Counted from the stretch's first letter, positions 7,545 through 15,957 are shown. The stretch is 64,000 nucleotides of DNA from DASYLJ01 sp964432595 (GCA_964432595.1 CAYSOF010000030.1:1-64000); one strand, 5' to 3'. A program made the numbers and translations. The notes: generated by a model not told the origin, from the letters alone.

Positions 7545-8765
7545 TCAGCGGCGCGGCGTCTTCGACTTCGCCAGCAGGTCGGCGAACGTACCGAGGCTCG
7601 TCCCGCCCTCGTTCGTCTTCGCGACGGCGGCGTCGGTCTCGCGCTGCGCCTCGGCCTGCGCGCTCTCCTCGGCGCGACGCGCCTGCTCCACCATCGACAG
7701 GCTGATGCGCTTCTTCTCGGTGTCGACGGCCATGATCGTCACGTCGACCGTCTGCCCGTCCTCGAGGACCTGGCGCGGGTGCGAGATGCGCCGGGCCGTC
7801 GTCACCTTGGAGACGTGCACGAGGCCGTCGATGCCGGGCGCCAGCTCGACGAACGCGCCGAACGGCTCGAGCTTGCGCACGCGTCCCTGAACCATGCTGC
7901 CCACCGGGAAGCGCTGCGAGACCTCCTGCCACGGGTCAGGTGCGAGCGCGCGGAGCGAGAGCCCGATGCGGGCCTTGCCGCTGGCTGGATCGCCCTCGAT
8001 CTTCGTCACCTGCGCCTCGACGGCCTGCCCCACCGCCAGCACGTCCGCGGGATTGGCCGTGCGGTCGTGCCCCAGCTCGCTCACGTGGATGAGGCCGTCC
8101 ACGCCGCCGAGATCGACGAACGCGCCGAAGTCGCGCACCGACGACACCGTGCCGGTCACCACCGCGCCGACGCGCAGCTTCGTCCACGTCGTCTTCGCCT
8201 GCTCGGCCGCCTCCTCCTCGAGGAGCGGCCGGCGCGCGACGACGATGTTGCGGCCGCCCGCCTCGAGCTTGGTGACACGGAAGCGCAGCCGCTGTCCGAC
8301 GTAGGACGCCGGATCGCCGCGCCGGAGATCGATCTGCGACGCCGGGCAGAAGGCGCGCACGCCCGCCACCTGCACGTCGAAGCCGCCCTTGTTCTGACCG
8401 GTGACGACGCCCTCGACGGCGAGGCCATGCTGGAACGCCTGCTCGAGCTCACCCGGCGTCTGCCCGCCACGGCCGAGCGTGCGCTTCAGGACGATGGTGC
8501 CCGACCGCGCGCCGTCGTCGGTGACGGTCGCCTCGAGCTGGTCGCCGACCGCGAGCCGGAGCTCGTCCGTACCGGGATCGCGGAACTCGACGAGATCGAT
8601 GGCCGCCTCGGCCTTCGCGCCGATGTCGACGAACGCGCGATCGGCGCCGATCGCGACCACGCGACCGCTCACGCGGTCGCCGGCGGCGACCTTGCGGCGT
8701 TTGGCCTCCGTCTTCTCGGAGGCGGCGAACATCGCGGCGAAGTCTTCGTCCTGCTCTGCGCTCAC
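7545..8765 (-). CDS. S1-domain RNA-binding protein (ribosomal protein S1-like)
   Basis: The 406-residue protein starts with GTG and carries four S1 (OB-fold) units at roughly 28-92, 108-182, 198-272 and 286-356. The last two are the most canonical (GTVSSVRDFGAFVDLGGVDGLIHVSEL and a similar repeat). The tail is charged and low-complexity. True RpsA usually has six repeats, so this may be a shorter S1 paralogue that tethers mRNA to the ribosome or acts as an RNA-binding regulator. It stands 55 bp upstream of the amidohydrolase on the same strand, and an 89-bp gap separates it from the divergent transglycosylase. Confidence 0.88.
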   Translation of the reverse strand: MSAEQDEDFAAMFAASEKTEAKRRKVAAGDRVSGRVVAIGADRAFVDIGAKAEAAIDLVEFRDPGTDELRLAVGDQLEATVTDDGARSGTIVLKRTLGRGGQTPGELEQAFQHGLAVEGVVTGQNKGGFDVQVAGVRAFCPASQIDLRRGDPASYVGQRLRFRVTKLEAGGRNIVVARRPLLEEEAAEQAKTTWTKLRVGAVVTGTVSSVRDFGAFVDLGGVDGLIHVSELGHDRTANPADVLAVGQAVEAQVTKIEGDPASGKARIGLSLRALAPDPWQEVSQRFPVGSMVQGRVRKLEPFGAFVELAPGIDGLVHVSKVTTARRISHPRQVLEDGQTVDVTIMAVDTEKKRISLSMVEQARRAEESAQAEAQRETDAAVAKTNEGGTSLGTFADLLAKSKTPRR

Positions 8766-8854
8766 GCCCTCACGTAGCCGCGCGCGGCGGGCCGCGTCAA
8801 CGCCGCAGTCCCGTTTGACGCTGTGCGGTCGCGCGACTACTACGACGCCGGACC

Positions 8855-9925
8855 ATGCCTTCCGCTTCGCGCTCCACGGCCGGTCGCACGCTGGAGCGTC
8901 CCGCGCGCTCGCGGCCCCGGCGTCCCGCCAAACGACGCCGCGCGCAGGACGGGCGGCGCGTCTGGCTGTGGCACGGCGTCGAGGTCGGGTCGCTCGTCAC
9001 CGTCGCGCTGATCGGCGTCATCGTCGCCTTGGGCGCGCTGGCGCCGCGGCTCGTCGGCGCCGGCTTCTGGTCGCATCTGCTGCCGTTCGCCGGGACGGTC
9101 CTGGTGCTGGGGCTGCTCGCGGCGGTGCTGCTGCGCGCGTGGCTGGTCGCCCGCCGATGGCTGGCCGACCGCCATCCGCGCCTCCCCGTCGTCCTCGCCG
9201 GCATGGCGGCCGCCGGCATGCTGATGGTCGCGACGCGGCCGTCGTTCCACGGCGACGTCGACAGCGTGCGCCGCCTGGTCGGCGGGCCAGCCGAGGCGCA
9301 CCGTCTGACGCTCGCGCATCAGGTGTTCGCCGCGTACCGCCGCACCAACCTCACGGCGATGGCGAAGATGTGGGACCGCGCGCGCGTGTACGAGCCGATC
9401 GTGCAGGAGGCGGCCGCGGCCTACGACGTCGACCCCGAGGTGCTGATGGGCGTCGCGTCGGCGGAGTCGTCGTTCAACCCGCGCGACTCGGCCGACGGCG
9501 GCCGCGGCCTCTTCCAGATCACCGCGCCGCCGGCGTCGGCGATGACGGACGTCCGCACCCGACTCGGGGTCGACGCGATCGACCTGCTGAACCAGCGGCA
9601 CAACGCCTTCGTCGCCGCGGCGACGCTCAAGCTCTACTTCGTGCAGATGGCCGGCGATCCGTTCCTCGGCCTGCTCGCCTACAACATCGGGCCGCGCAAC
9701 GGCGGGCTGCGCTCGATCATGGAGCAGTACGGCGCGCGCGACTTCGTCACCGTGCAGCCGTACCTGCAGAACCTCCCGCGCGACTATCCGATCCGCGTGC
9801 TGTCGGCCGCCCTCGCCTACCGCCTGTGGCGCACCGAGGGCCGCCTGCCGCGCTACGAGGACGGCGACAACGCGCTCCGCATCCAGCGGACGGGCATCCC
9901 GATGCTCACGGCCGGGGCGTCGTGA
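8855..9925 (+). CDS. Membrane-anchored lytic transglycosylase (SLT domain)
   Basis: This 356-residue protein has a very basic N-terminus (about 40 residues), then hydrophobic segments near 46-64, 76-95 and 111-126, and a C-terminal SLT/goose-lysozyme-like domain. The catalytic Glu is E204 in SAESSFNPRDS, followed by GLFQIT (218-223) and a later AYNIGPRN substrate-groove motif. Such enzymes cleave peptidoglycan glycan strands to form 1,6-anhydroMurNAc ends during wall growth or assembly of envelope complexes. The 3' end overlaps the convergent lipoprotein gene by 20 bp. Confidence 0.9.
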   Translation: MPSASRSTAGRTLERPARSRPRRPAKRRRAQDGRRVWLWHGVEVGSLVTVALIGVIVALGALAPRLVGAGFWSHLLPFAGTVLVLGLLAAVLLRAWLVARRWLADRHPRLPVVLAGMAAAGMLMVATRPSFHGDVDSVRRLVGGPAEAHRLTLAHQVFAAYRRTNLTAMAKMWDRARVYEPIVQEAAAAYDVDPEVLMGVASAESSFNPRDSADGGRGLFQITAPPASAMTDVRTRLGVDAIDLLNQRHNAFVAAATLKLYFVQMAGDPFLGLLAYNIGPRNGGLRSIMEQYGARDFVTVQPYLQNLPRDYPIRVLSAALAYRLWRTEGRLPRYEDGDNALRIQRTGIPMLTAGAS

Positions 9926-10631
9926 CGCACTCCGGGATCAGGTCGGGCCGCTGGAACGTGGCGGCGGTGAAGCGCGGATCGTCGATGCATGCCGACGTCA
10001 GGGTCTCGTCGGCCAGCGGCGCGCCGCGGAGCTCGTAGTGCACCCGGTGTGGCAGCACGCGTCCGCCCACCGGGCGGAAGTCGTCGAAGCGCGCCGTCAC
10101 GTCGCCGCTCGCGTACGGCGGCAGGTCGAGCGGGCCGATCGCCGTCACGAGCCGGCCGGCCGTGTCGAAGCCCAGGCGATAGCGGGCGCCGTCGTCGGCG
10201 AAGCGCACCTGGAGGCCCTGGCTGGCGCCGGACGGGACGTCCGCGTCGTCGAGCGGGGCGACGTCCATGCCCGGCTGCAGGAGGACGTCGAGATTGGTGA
10301 CGGCCATGAAGCGCGCGTGTGAGCGCAGCGGCGCGGCGTCCGGCGTCAGCGCCGCCACCTCCTGGCCGTTGACGAAGGTTCGCGCCGCCGTGCCGTCGAA
10401 CAGGTAGTGGTCGGGCTGGCCCGACGTGTAGATGGTCCACGCGTACTTGTCCGGAGCGAGCAACGCCATGCGGAACCGCCACGTGCCAGGGAAGCCGGCA
10501 TGCACGTCCGCCTGCACCTGGCGGACGATGCTGGTCACCGGTCCGCCGCGCGCGACGATCGCGCGCTCGAGGAGCGGCCCGCGGGCGGCGCAGCCGGCGA
10601 GGACCGTCAGCGCGATGCTGGCGGCGGCCAT
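9906..10631 (-). CDS. Outer-membrane lipoprotein, possibly LolA/LolB-like fold
   Basis: A 241-residue lipoprotein whose N-terminus (MAAASIALTVLAGC) ends in a lipobox cysteine. A GTG at 10661 would add ten residues including an Arg and make a better signal peptide. The mature part alternates short beta strands (ADVHAGFPGTWRFRMALLAPDKYAWTIYT, split by turns) like LolA/LolB-type lipoprotein chaperones or DUF4292 lipoproteins. Residues 210-235 have two cysteines. The gene overlaps the divergent hydrolase at the 5' end and converges on the transglycosylase at the 3' end, so it has no private intergenic space. The fold assignment is tentative. Confidence 0.7.
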   Translation of the reverse strand: MAAASIALTVLAGCAARGPLLERAIVARGGPVTSIVRQVQADVHAGFPGTWRFRMALLAPDKYAWTIYTSGQPDHYLFDGTAARTFVNGQEVAALTPDAAPLRSHARFMAVTNLDVLLQPGMDVAPLDDADVPSGASQGLQVRFADDGARYRLGFDTAGRLVTAIGPLDLPPYASGDVTARFDDFRPVGGRVLPHRVHYELRGAPLADETLTSACIDDPRFTAATFQRPDLIPECVTTPRP

Positions 10632-11484
10632 GCTGATTGCCGTCGGATGCCGGGGCACGGCCGTCGCCCCGGCGCCGGTGCCGATCCCGGCACCGCGCGT
10701 CGAGCGACGTGCCGTCGAGCTGGAGAACGGCCTCATCGACTTGGAGCTTCTCATACCGATCGCGTCGCGCGACCCCAAGCCGGCCGTGATCGGGCTCGGC
10801 GACATGGCGGACGACCTGCTCGACACCGGGATGGCGTCGCTCACGTACCGCATCGACTGGGGCACGCGGGAAGGCGCGCCGCTGCCGATGACGCCCTTCG
10901 CACCGGGCACCGGGCTCTGGCTGCTCGCCTCCCCCACCCCGGGCCGCCTCGGCGAGCGCTGGGCGCGGTCGATCGCGAGCGTCGCCGACATCGCGATCCC
11001 GCGCATCGTCGACTACCTGGAGACGCTGCCCGCCGTGGATGCGGAGCGGATCGTGGTCGCCGGCACGTCGACCGGCGGCTTCGTCGCGCTGCAGGCGCTC
11101 GCCAACGACGAGCGCCTGGCCGGCGCCATCGCGATCGGCGCGTGCGGCGATTACCACGCGTTCCTGCGCGACTCGCCGCTGGGCATGGCCGGCGGCGAGC
11201 TGATGCTCGACCCGTCGTACGAGACGTGGCTGTGGTCGCAGGAGATCGTTCACCGGCTCGAGCGCATCGTGCCCGCCCCCCTGCTGCTCGTCAGCCGCAT
11301 CGACGACCCCGTCGTGCCGATCGCCTGCGCCGACGCCACCGCGAGCATGATGACGCCCGCGTACGCCGCGCTGGGCGAGCCGGATGCGTTCCGACACGTC
11401 CGGGTGCCCGGCGCCGCCCACGGCCTCGGCCCCGAGGAGCGCACGGCGATCAAGGCGTTTCTGACGCGCTGGCTCGTGCGCTAG
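10615..11484 (+). CDS. Lipoprotein alpha/beta-hydrolase
   Basis: I start this 289-residue protein at the ATG giving a short lipoprotein signal (MLAAAMLIAVGC). Longer starts back to 10432 exist but read through antisense of the neighbouring lipoprotein. The nucleophile elbow is GTSTGG in residues 140-150, with an acid candidate in SRIDDPVVP and the His in GAAHGLGP near the end, so a Ser-Asp-His triad is present. It is probably a lipid-anchored periplasmic or outer-membrane esterase or peptidase. The 5' end overlaps the divergent lipoprotein by 17 bp (47 bp if that gene starts at its GTG). Confidence 0.75.
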   Translation: MLAAAMLIAVGCRGTAVAPAPVPIPAPRVERRAVELENGLIDLELLIPIASRDPKPAVIGLGDMADDLLDTGMASLTYRIDWGTREGAPLPMTPFAPGTGLWLLASPTPGRLGERWARSIASVADIAIPRIVDYLETLPAVDAERIVVAGTSTGGFVALQALANDERLAGAIAIGACGDYHAFLRDSPLGMAGGELMLDPSYETWLWSQEIVHRLERIVPAPLLLVSRIDDPVVPIACADATASMMTPAYAALGEPDAFRHVRVPGAAHGLGPEERTAIKAFLTRWLVR

Positions 11485-11492
11485 GAGACCAC

Positions 11493-11852
11493 ATGGAGAA
11501 GCCCCGCGGCTCGCTCGGCGATCTGCTCGCCAAGCAGGGCCTGAAGGTGTCCGACGCGCCGCCGGCACCGCCGCCCACACCACCCGAGCCCGGCGACGTC
11601 GACCTGACGGCATGCGGAAAGCTCGTCCTGCGGCGGGAGCGCAAGGGACGCGGCGGCAAGACGGCGACCGTCGTCGCCGGCCTCGGGCTGAAACCGAAGC
11701 CGCTCGAGCAGCTCGCCAAGGAGCTCCGCCGCGCGCTCGGCTGCGGCGCGACGGTCGACGGCGACACGATCGTCGTCCAGGGTGATCTCACCCAGCGCGT
11801 CGCCGCCTGGCTCGGCGCCCACGGCGCGAAGCGCGTCGTGATCGGCAACTAG
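11493..11852 (+). CDS. yciH: SUI1/YciH-family translation initiation factor homologue
   Basis: The frame is open far upstream; the first ATG after the hydrolase stop, with GGAGACC before it, gives 119 residues matching SUI1/eIF1-like proteins. Residues 1-40 are a Pro/Ala linker (SLGDLLAKQGLKVS). Residues 45-119 carry the SUI1 fold, with the typical RKGRGGKTATVVAGL segment and the C-terminal VVQGDLTQRVAAWL block. In bacteria YciH can act as a non-essential initiation-fidelity factor; its role here is inferred. The stop overlaps that of the convergent TetR gene by 4 bp. Confidence 0.88.
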   Translation: MEKPRGSLGDLLAKQGLKVSDAPPAPPPTPPEPGDVDLTACGKLVLRRERKGRGGKTATVVAGLGLKPKPLEQLAKELRRALGCGATVDGDTIVVQGDLTQRVAAWLGAHGAKRVVIGN

Positions 11853-12430
11853 CGCAGGCCGTCGAGGAGCGACTCGAGCCCGGCCATCAGCGCGCCGACC
11901 TGCTTCTTCGGCGTCTTCGAGCGGGCCGCGACCATGGCGGCTTCGGTGGCGGCGCCGATCAGGAGCTGGACGAGCGGCTCGATCGGGCGTCGCGCCAGCA
12001 GGCCGTCGTCCATCGCCTGCGCCACCCCCTGCGCGAAGAGCGCGCCGAAGTGGCGCGAGTCGATCTCGCGCCACTTGTCCCATCCCACGACGGCTGGACC
12101 GTCGAGCAGGACGATGCGCTGCACGGCAGGATCGGTGCACGCGGTGAGGAACGCGCGACAGCCGCGCTTCAGGCGCACGAGGGCGTCGCCGCCCGAGGTC
12201 GCGGCCGCGATCACGCGAGCGACCAACGCCGCCTGCATGCTCTCAAGGACCGCGAGGAACACCTCCTCCTTGGAGTCGAAGTGGTGGTAGTAGGCGCCCT
12301 TCGTGACGCCCGCCCGCGCGACGATCTCGTCGACGGGCGTGCCGGCGAACCCGCGCTCCGCGAAGAGCTCCTCCGCGGCACGGGTGATCGCCGCGACGGT
12401 CGACGCGCGTCGTTCGGCCTGGGTCGCCAC
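11849..12430 (-). CDS. TetR/AcrR-family regulator of the SnoaL pair
   Basis: A 193-residue TetR repressor with the DNA-binding domain in residues 10-55 (FAGTPVDEIVARAGVTKGAYYHHF). It is divergent from two SnoaL-like genes, and the 97-bp gap contains an almost perfect 21-bp inverted repeat over a TTGACA box, so it probably represses both itself and those genes. The ligand-binding domain (60-193) gives no clear substrate clue. Confidence 0.9.
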   Translation of the reverse strand: MATQAERRASTVAAITRAAEELFAERGFAGTPVDEIVARAGVTKGAYYHHFDSKEEVFLAVLESMQAALVARVIAAATSGGDALVRLKRGCRAFLTACTDPAVQRIVLLDGPAVVGWDKWREIDSRHFGALFAQGVAQAMDDGLLARRPIEPLVQLLIGAATEAAMVAARSKTPKKQVGALMAGLESLLDGLR

Positions 12431-12457
12431 GCCCCGCCCTATAGCAGCCCGGGCGCC

Positions 12458-12502
12458 TTGACATACATACCCGGGGTTTGTATTTGCCGACCGTCGGTAT
12501 GT
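12458..12502. promoter_or_regulatory. Promoter with TetR-type operators upstream of the SnoaL genes
   Basis: A perfect TTGACA -35 box lies at 12458-12463, with a weak TATTTG at 12481-12486 seventeen bases later. Over the spacer sits ATACATACCC-g-GGGTTTGTAT (12463-12483), an inverted repeat with one mismatch in ten arm positions. A second imperfect dyad with core CCGAC-c-GTCGG lies at 12488-12498 and runs into GGTATGT (12496-12502), which itself pairs with ACATACC at 12465-12471. This resembles operators of TetR regulators that bind paired CATACC/GGTATG half-sites. Binding by the adjacent TetR protein is inferred. Confidence 0.55.
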
Positions 12503-12527
12503 TTCTCAAGCACAGGAGGACGTCGCG

Positions 12528-13001
12528 ATGACCAAAGAGGACATTCGAGAGCTGTATCACCGCCACCTGTCCGCAGAGCAGGCGCACGACGCGGCCGCCG
12601 CGGCCGGCACGTACGGCGACCGCTGCTACTATCGCGTCATGCCGCTCGACCTGACGTTCACCGGGCGCGCCGCGGTGGAGGCGCAATACGCCGCGTCGTA
12701 CGCGGCGTTCCCCGATGCGCGCTTCGAGATCGAGACCGAGGTCATCGAGGGCAGATGGCTGTTCCACGCCGGCGTGATGCATGCCACCGCCACGGGCTCC
12801 TTCTTCGGCCAGGCGCCGACGGGGCGCCCCGTCCACCTGCCCTTCTCGGCGCGCATCGAGTTCGCGGACGGCGCGATGGTGGGCGAGACGATCTGGTACG
12901 ACGTCGCGACGCTCTGCGCGCAGGTCGGCGTCCCGGTCGAGCCCGTCCGCGACGTGGCCTCGGCGCTCGGCGCGCAGCTGCAGGCGGGCGACGCGTCATG
13001 A
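12528..13001 (+). CDS. SnoaL-like polyketide-cyclase/NTF2-fold protein (first of pair)
   Basis: This 157-residue protein has an AGGAGG ribosome site and the layout of the SnoaL-like/ester-cyclase family: an N-terminal helix, then a cone-shaped beta sheet (FTGRAAVEAQYAASYAAFPDARFEIE, 45-70; WLFHAGVMHATATGSFFG, about 79-96). Such proteins bind small hydrophobic molecules and may isomerise, hydrolyse or cyclise them. Its stop overlaps the next start as ATGA, so the two SnoaL-like proteins should be made together. Control by the divergent TetR is likely. Substrate unknown. Confidence 0.8.
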   Translation: MTKEDIRELYHRHLSAEQAHDAAAAAGTYGDRCYYRVMPLDLTFTGRAAVEAQYAASYAAFPDARFEIETEVIEGRWLFHAGVMHATATGSFFGQAPTGRPVHLPFSARIEFADGAMVGETIWYDVATLCAQVGVPVEPVRDVASALGAQLQAGDAS

Positions 13002-13369
13002 CGGCGGCGGTCAACCGCGACACGGTGATGCGGCAGTTCCACGGCTTCGTGACGCACGACCTGGACGCGATCATGGCCACGATCGCCGACGACTGCGTCT
13101 ACGAGGAGCACGAGGGCCCCGAGCCGTACGGCCGTCGCTTCAGCGGCAAGGACGCCATCCGGCGCTCCTTCGAGGCCATCTTCGCCCGCGCCCCGCGCTG
13201 CACCTTCAAGGACCCTGTTCTCCTGATCGAGGGCGACCGCGCGGTCGCGAAATGGACCTTCGTCCTCTCGCCCGACGATCCCGTGGAGATCGAAGGCATA
13301 GACCTCTTCGAGCTCAGCAACGGCACAGTGGTGCGGAAACAGAGCTGGCTGAAAGCACGACAGGCCTAG
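12998..13369 (+). CDS. SnoaL-like NTF2-fold protein (second of pair)
   Basis: A 123-residue NTF2-like protein beginning at the ATG that overlaps the upstream stop by 4 bp. The DLDAIMATIADDCVYEEHEG segment (21-40) followed by RFSGKDAIRRSFEAIF is characteristic of SnoaL-like proteins and related ketosteroid-isomerase-fold enzymes. It is much shorter than its neighbour and only distantly alike, so this is a pair of different subfamilies rather than a recent duplication. They may form a heteromer or act on successive intermediates (inference). Confidence 0.82.
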   Translation: MTAAVNRDTVMRQFHGFVTHDLDAIMATIADDCVYEEHEGPEPYGRRFSGKDAIRRSFEAIFARAPRCTFKDPVLLIEGDRAVAKWTFVLSPDDPVEIEGIDLFELSNGTVVRKQSWLKARQA

Positions 13370-13383
13370 CGTGCGTGCCACGC

Positions 13384-13423
13384 ATGCCGCGCCGGCTTCG
13401 CCGGGCTTCGCCGGCCGCGGCAT
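13384..13423. terminator. GC-rich hairpin in the convergent SnoaL/ilvB gap
   Basis: The left arm ATGCCGCGCCGGC (13384-13396) pairs with GCCGGCCGCGGCAT (13410-13423) across a 13-base loop with a single bulged base. It lies just after the stop of the second SnoaL gene. There is no following T-run, so it may be a Rho-assisted or structural terminator, or a small palindromic repeat. Confidence 0.45.
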
Positions 13424-13459
13424 ACAGGTCGCGCGTAAACGACCGTCCCAAAGACACGC

Positions 13460-13486
13460 TCGCGCCGAGACGAAGTCTCGGCGCGA
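13460..13486. terminator. Perfect 12-bp hairpin just past the ilvB stop
   Basis: TCGCGCCGAGAC (13460-13471) and GTCTCGGCGCGA (13475-13486) are exact reverse complements around a GAA loop. The hairpin ends 3 bp from the ilvB stop and about 90 bp after the SnoaL stop, so it can serve both convergent transcripts. It lacks a clear U-tract. Confidence 0.6.
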
Positions 13487-13489
13487 CGA

Positions 13490-15337
13490 CTAAAACATGC
13501 CCGTCGGGTCGACCGTGCCGCCGCCCGACCCGGGCGTGTCGCGGCTGGGGATGTACTTGCCGGTGATCATGTCCTTGTAGCCCATGCCGGGACCGACCAT
13601 CGGGTACACGTGCTCGGTCGGATCGACCATGAACTCGATGAACGCCGGCCCCTCGAACTTGACGAACTCCTCGAGCACCGCGTGCACCTCGGCGGGATTC
13701 GTGACGCGCTTCGCGAAGCGGAAGCCGTCGGCCTCCGCCGCCTTCACGAAGTCCTTCTTGTGCAGCGTCTTGTCCGTCCCCGAGTAGCGGTTCGCGTAGA
13801 ACAGGTCCTGCCACTGCCGGACCATGCCGTCGCCCTGGTTGTTCAGCAGCAGCACCTTCACCGGGACGTCGTAGTTCGTGAGCGTCTCGAGCTCGCCCAG
13901 GTTCATGCGGATGCTGCCGTCGCCGTCGACGTCGATGACGAGCTTGCCCGGGTTCGCGAACTGCGCGCCGATCGCCGCCGGCAGGCCGAAACCCATCGTC
14001 CCCATGCTGCCGGACGTGAGCCACGTGCGGGCGTTGCGGAAGTCGAGGTATTGCGCGGCCCACATCTGGTGCTGGCCGACGCCGGTCGCGACGATCGCCT
14101 GGCCGTCGGTGATCTTGGCCAGCTCCTCCATGACGTACTCGGCCTGGATGCGGTCGGACGCGCGGTTGTAGTTGCGGCCGTGCCGCTGCTTGAGATCGCC
14201 GAGGTACGCGCGCCACGCCCCGAACGTCTTCTTGAAGCCGGCACCCGCGTCGATGAGCTGCTGGAGGCCGGGCTTGCAGTCGGCGACGTGGGCCCAGTCG
14301 ACGTGCTTCACCTTGTGGATCTCGGACGCGTCGATGTCGAGATGCGCGATCTTCGCGTTCGGTGCGAACTCCTTCACCTTGCCGGCGACGCGGTCGTCGA
14401 AACGCGCGCCGACCGCGATCAGGAAGTCACAGTCCTCGACGGCGTAGTTCGCGTAGGCCATGCCATGCATGCCGAGCATCGCCAGCGACAGGTCGCTCGT
14501 CGTGTCGACGGCGCCGATGCCCATCAGCGTGGTGACGACGGGGATGCCGAAGCGCTGCGCGAACGCGCGCAGCTCCGGCGCAGCGTCGCCGTTGATCACA
14601 CCGCCGCCCGCATAGATCAACGGCCGCTCCGACGCGCCGAGCAGCTTGAAGAAGCCCTCGGAGTCGGCCGCGGTCATCGCCGCGTTCTCGATCTTGTCGA
14701 TGCGCTCCTTGTAGCCGTGCAGGTTCAGCATGCCGTGGCCCTTGAAGATGCCCTCGTGCAGCTGGACGTCCTTCGGGATGTCGATGACGACGGGCCCCGG
14801 ACGGCCGTGGCGCGCGATGTCGAACGCGGTGCGGACCGTCTCCTCGATCTTCGTCTCGTCGGTGAGGAGGAAGACGTGCTTCGCGCAGGCGGCCATGATG
14901 TTGAAGATCGGCGCTTCCTGGAACGCGTCGGTGCCCATCGCCGCGCGCGGCACCTGGCCGCAGATCAGCACGACGGGCACGGAGTCGGCCTGACAGTCGC
15001 GGATGGGCGTGACGGAGTTCGTCGCGCCGGGGCCGGACGTCACGAGGAACACGCCGACGCGACCGCTCGAGCGCGCGTAGCCGGCCGCCATGAAACCGGC
15101 GCCCTGCTCCGTCGCCGGCACGATCAGCCGGACCTCGTTCTTGCCCTTGTTCGTCTCGTTGTAGCGGAAGACCGCGTCGTAGGTCGGCAGGATGGCGCCG
15201 CCGGAGTAGCCGAAGACGGTGTCGACGCCCTCGTCGGCGAGCACCTGGACGATCATGTCGGCCCCACTCATCCGGGTGCCGGCCAACGGATGCTCCCGCG
15301 GGCCGTCGGCGCGGTTGGGGTTCGCGAGCGTGGTCAT
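13490..15337 (-). CDS. ilvB: Acetolactate synthase large (catalytic) subunit
   Basis: This 615-residue ThDP enzyme catalyses the first common step of branched-chain amino acid synthesis: two pyruvate to acetolactate, or pyruvate plus 2-oxobutyrate to acetohydroxybutyrate. The catalytic Glu is E77 in PATEQG, the FAD-binding middle domain follows, and the ThDP/Mg motif GDGSIRMN...NNQGDGMVRQWQ lies near residues 470-505. I started at the second ATG because the nine residues before it (PDPRYRSR) look non-native. No ilvN regulatory subunit or ilvC is adjacent, unlike the common ilvBNC order. It follows miaE on the same strand. Confidence 0.93.
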   Translation of the reverse strand: MTTLANPNRADGPREHPLAGTRMSGADMIVQVLADEGVDTVFGYSGGAILPTYDAVFRYNETNKGKNEVRLIVPATEQGAGFMAAGYARSSGRVGVFLVTSGPGATNSVTPIRDCQADSVPVVLICGQVPRAAMGTDAFQEAPIFNIMAACAKHVFLLTDETKIEETVRTAFDIARHGRPGPVVIDIPKDVQLHEGIFKGHGMLNLHGYKERIDKIENAAMTAADSEGFFKLLGASERPLIYAGGGVINGDAAPELRAFAQRFGIPVVTTLMGIGAVDTTSDLSLAMLGMHGMAYANYAVEDCDFLIAVGARFDDRVAGKVKEFAPNAKIAHLDIDASEIHKVKHVDWAHVADCKPGLQQLIDAGAGFKKTFGAWRAYLGDLKQRHGRNYNRASDRIQAEYVMEELAKITDGQAIVATGVGQHQMWAAQYLDFRNARTWLTSGSMGTMGFGLPAAIGAQFANPGKLVIDVDGDGSIRMNLGELETLTNYDVPVKVLLLNNQGDGMVRQWQDLFYANRYSGTDKTLHKKDFVKAAEADGFRFAKRVTNPAEVHAVLEEFVKFEGPAFIEFMVDPTEHVYPMVGPGMGYKDMITGKYIPSRDTPGSGGGTVDPTGMF

Positions 15338-15378
15338 CCGCGACCTATAGCGCGGATCGGGCACGGTTGCGAAGTTGT

Positions 15379-15957
15379 TCAGGTCGTATGCAGCCGGGCC
15401 ATCGGCGGGGCCCCGGCGATGACCGCGGCCTCGTGGCGGGCCAGGGTCTCGAGCCGCTCCCGGACGACCTCGGGCGGGGCCACCGTCCGCGCCAGCTCGA
15501 CGTAGCCGTGGTGGTGGCGGGCCTCGCTGGCGAGCAGGCCGCGATAGAGCGCCGCCAGGCCCGGGTCGTCCAGCCGATCGGCCAGGAGCCGCATGCGCTC
15601 GCAGCTGCGGGCCTCGATCAGGGCCAGGCAGAGGAGCGTATCCAGCAACCGATCGGGCTCGGTCGGGCGGACGGCGGCCAGCAGCTCGCCCGCATAGGGA
15701 CTGGGCTTCTGGTGGCCGAACGCGATGCCGCGGGTGGCCAGGTGGCCGAGGACCTCTTCGAAATGGGCCAGCTCCTCGCGCGCCAGGCGCGACAGCGGGG
15801 GCAGCAGCGCGGTCCGGTCGGCGTAGCGAAAGAGCAGGCTCACGGCCGTGGAGGCGGCCTTCTTCTCGCAGTGAGCGTGGTCGATCAGGATCTCGTCCAT
15901 GTGCGCCAGCGCCCGGTCGAGCCAGCGCGGGTCGGTCGTGGAGGCGAGGTTCAGCAT
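15379..15957 (-). CDS. miaE: tRNA-(ms2io6A37) hydroxylase MiaE
   Basis: A 192-residue diiron monooxygenase that hydroxylates the isopentenyl group of the ms2i6A nucleotide at tRNA position 37. Ligand-bearing helices are visible: the HAHCEKKAAS segment (about 28-37), REELAHFEEV (about 63-72), EARSCERM (about 115) and EARHHHGY (about 145). The length fits the family (about 200). The frame is open further upstream, but the ATG at 15957 begins the family homology. It is immediately upstream of ilvB, with no obvious metabolic link. Confidence 0.9.
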   Translation of the reverse strand: MLNLASTTDPRWLDRALAHMDEILIDHAHCEKKAASTAVSLLFRYADRTALLPPLSRLAREELAHFEEVLGHLATRGIAFGHQKPSPYAGELLAAVRPTEPDRLLDTLLCLALIEARSCERMRLLADRLDDPGLAALYRGLLASEARHHHGYVELARTVAPPEVVRERLETLARHEAAVIAGAPPMARLHTT

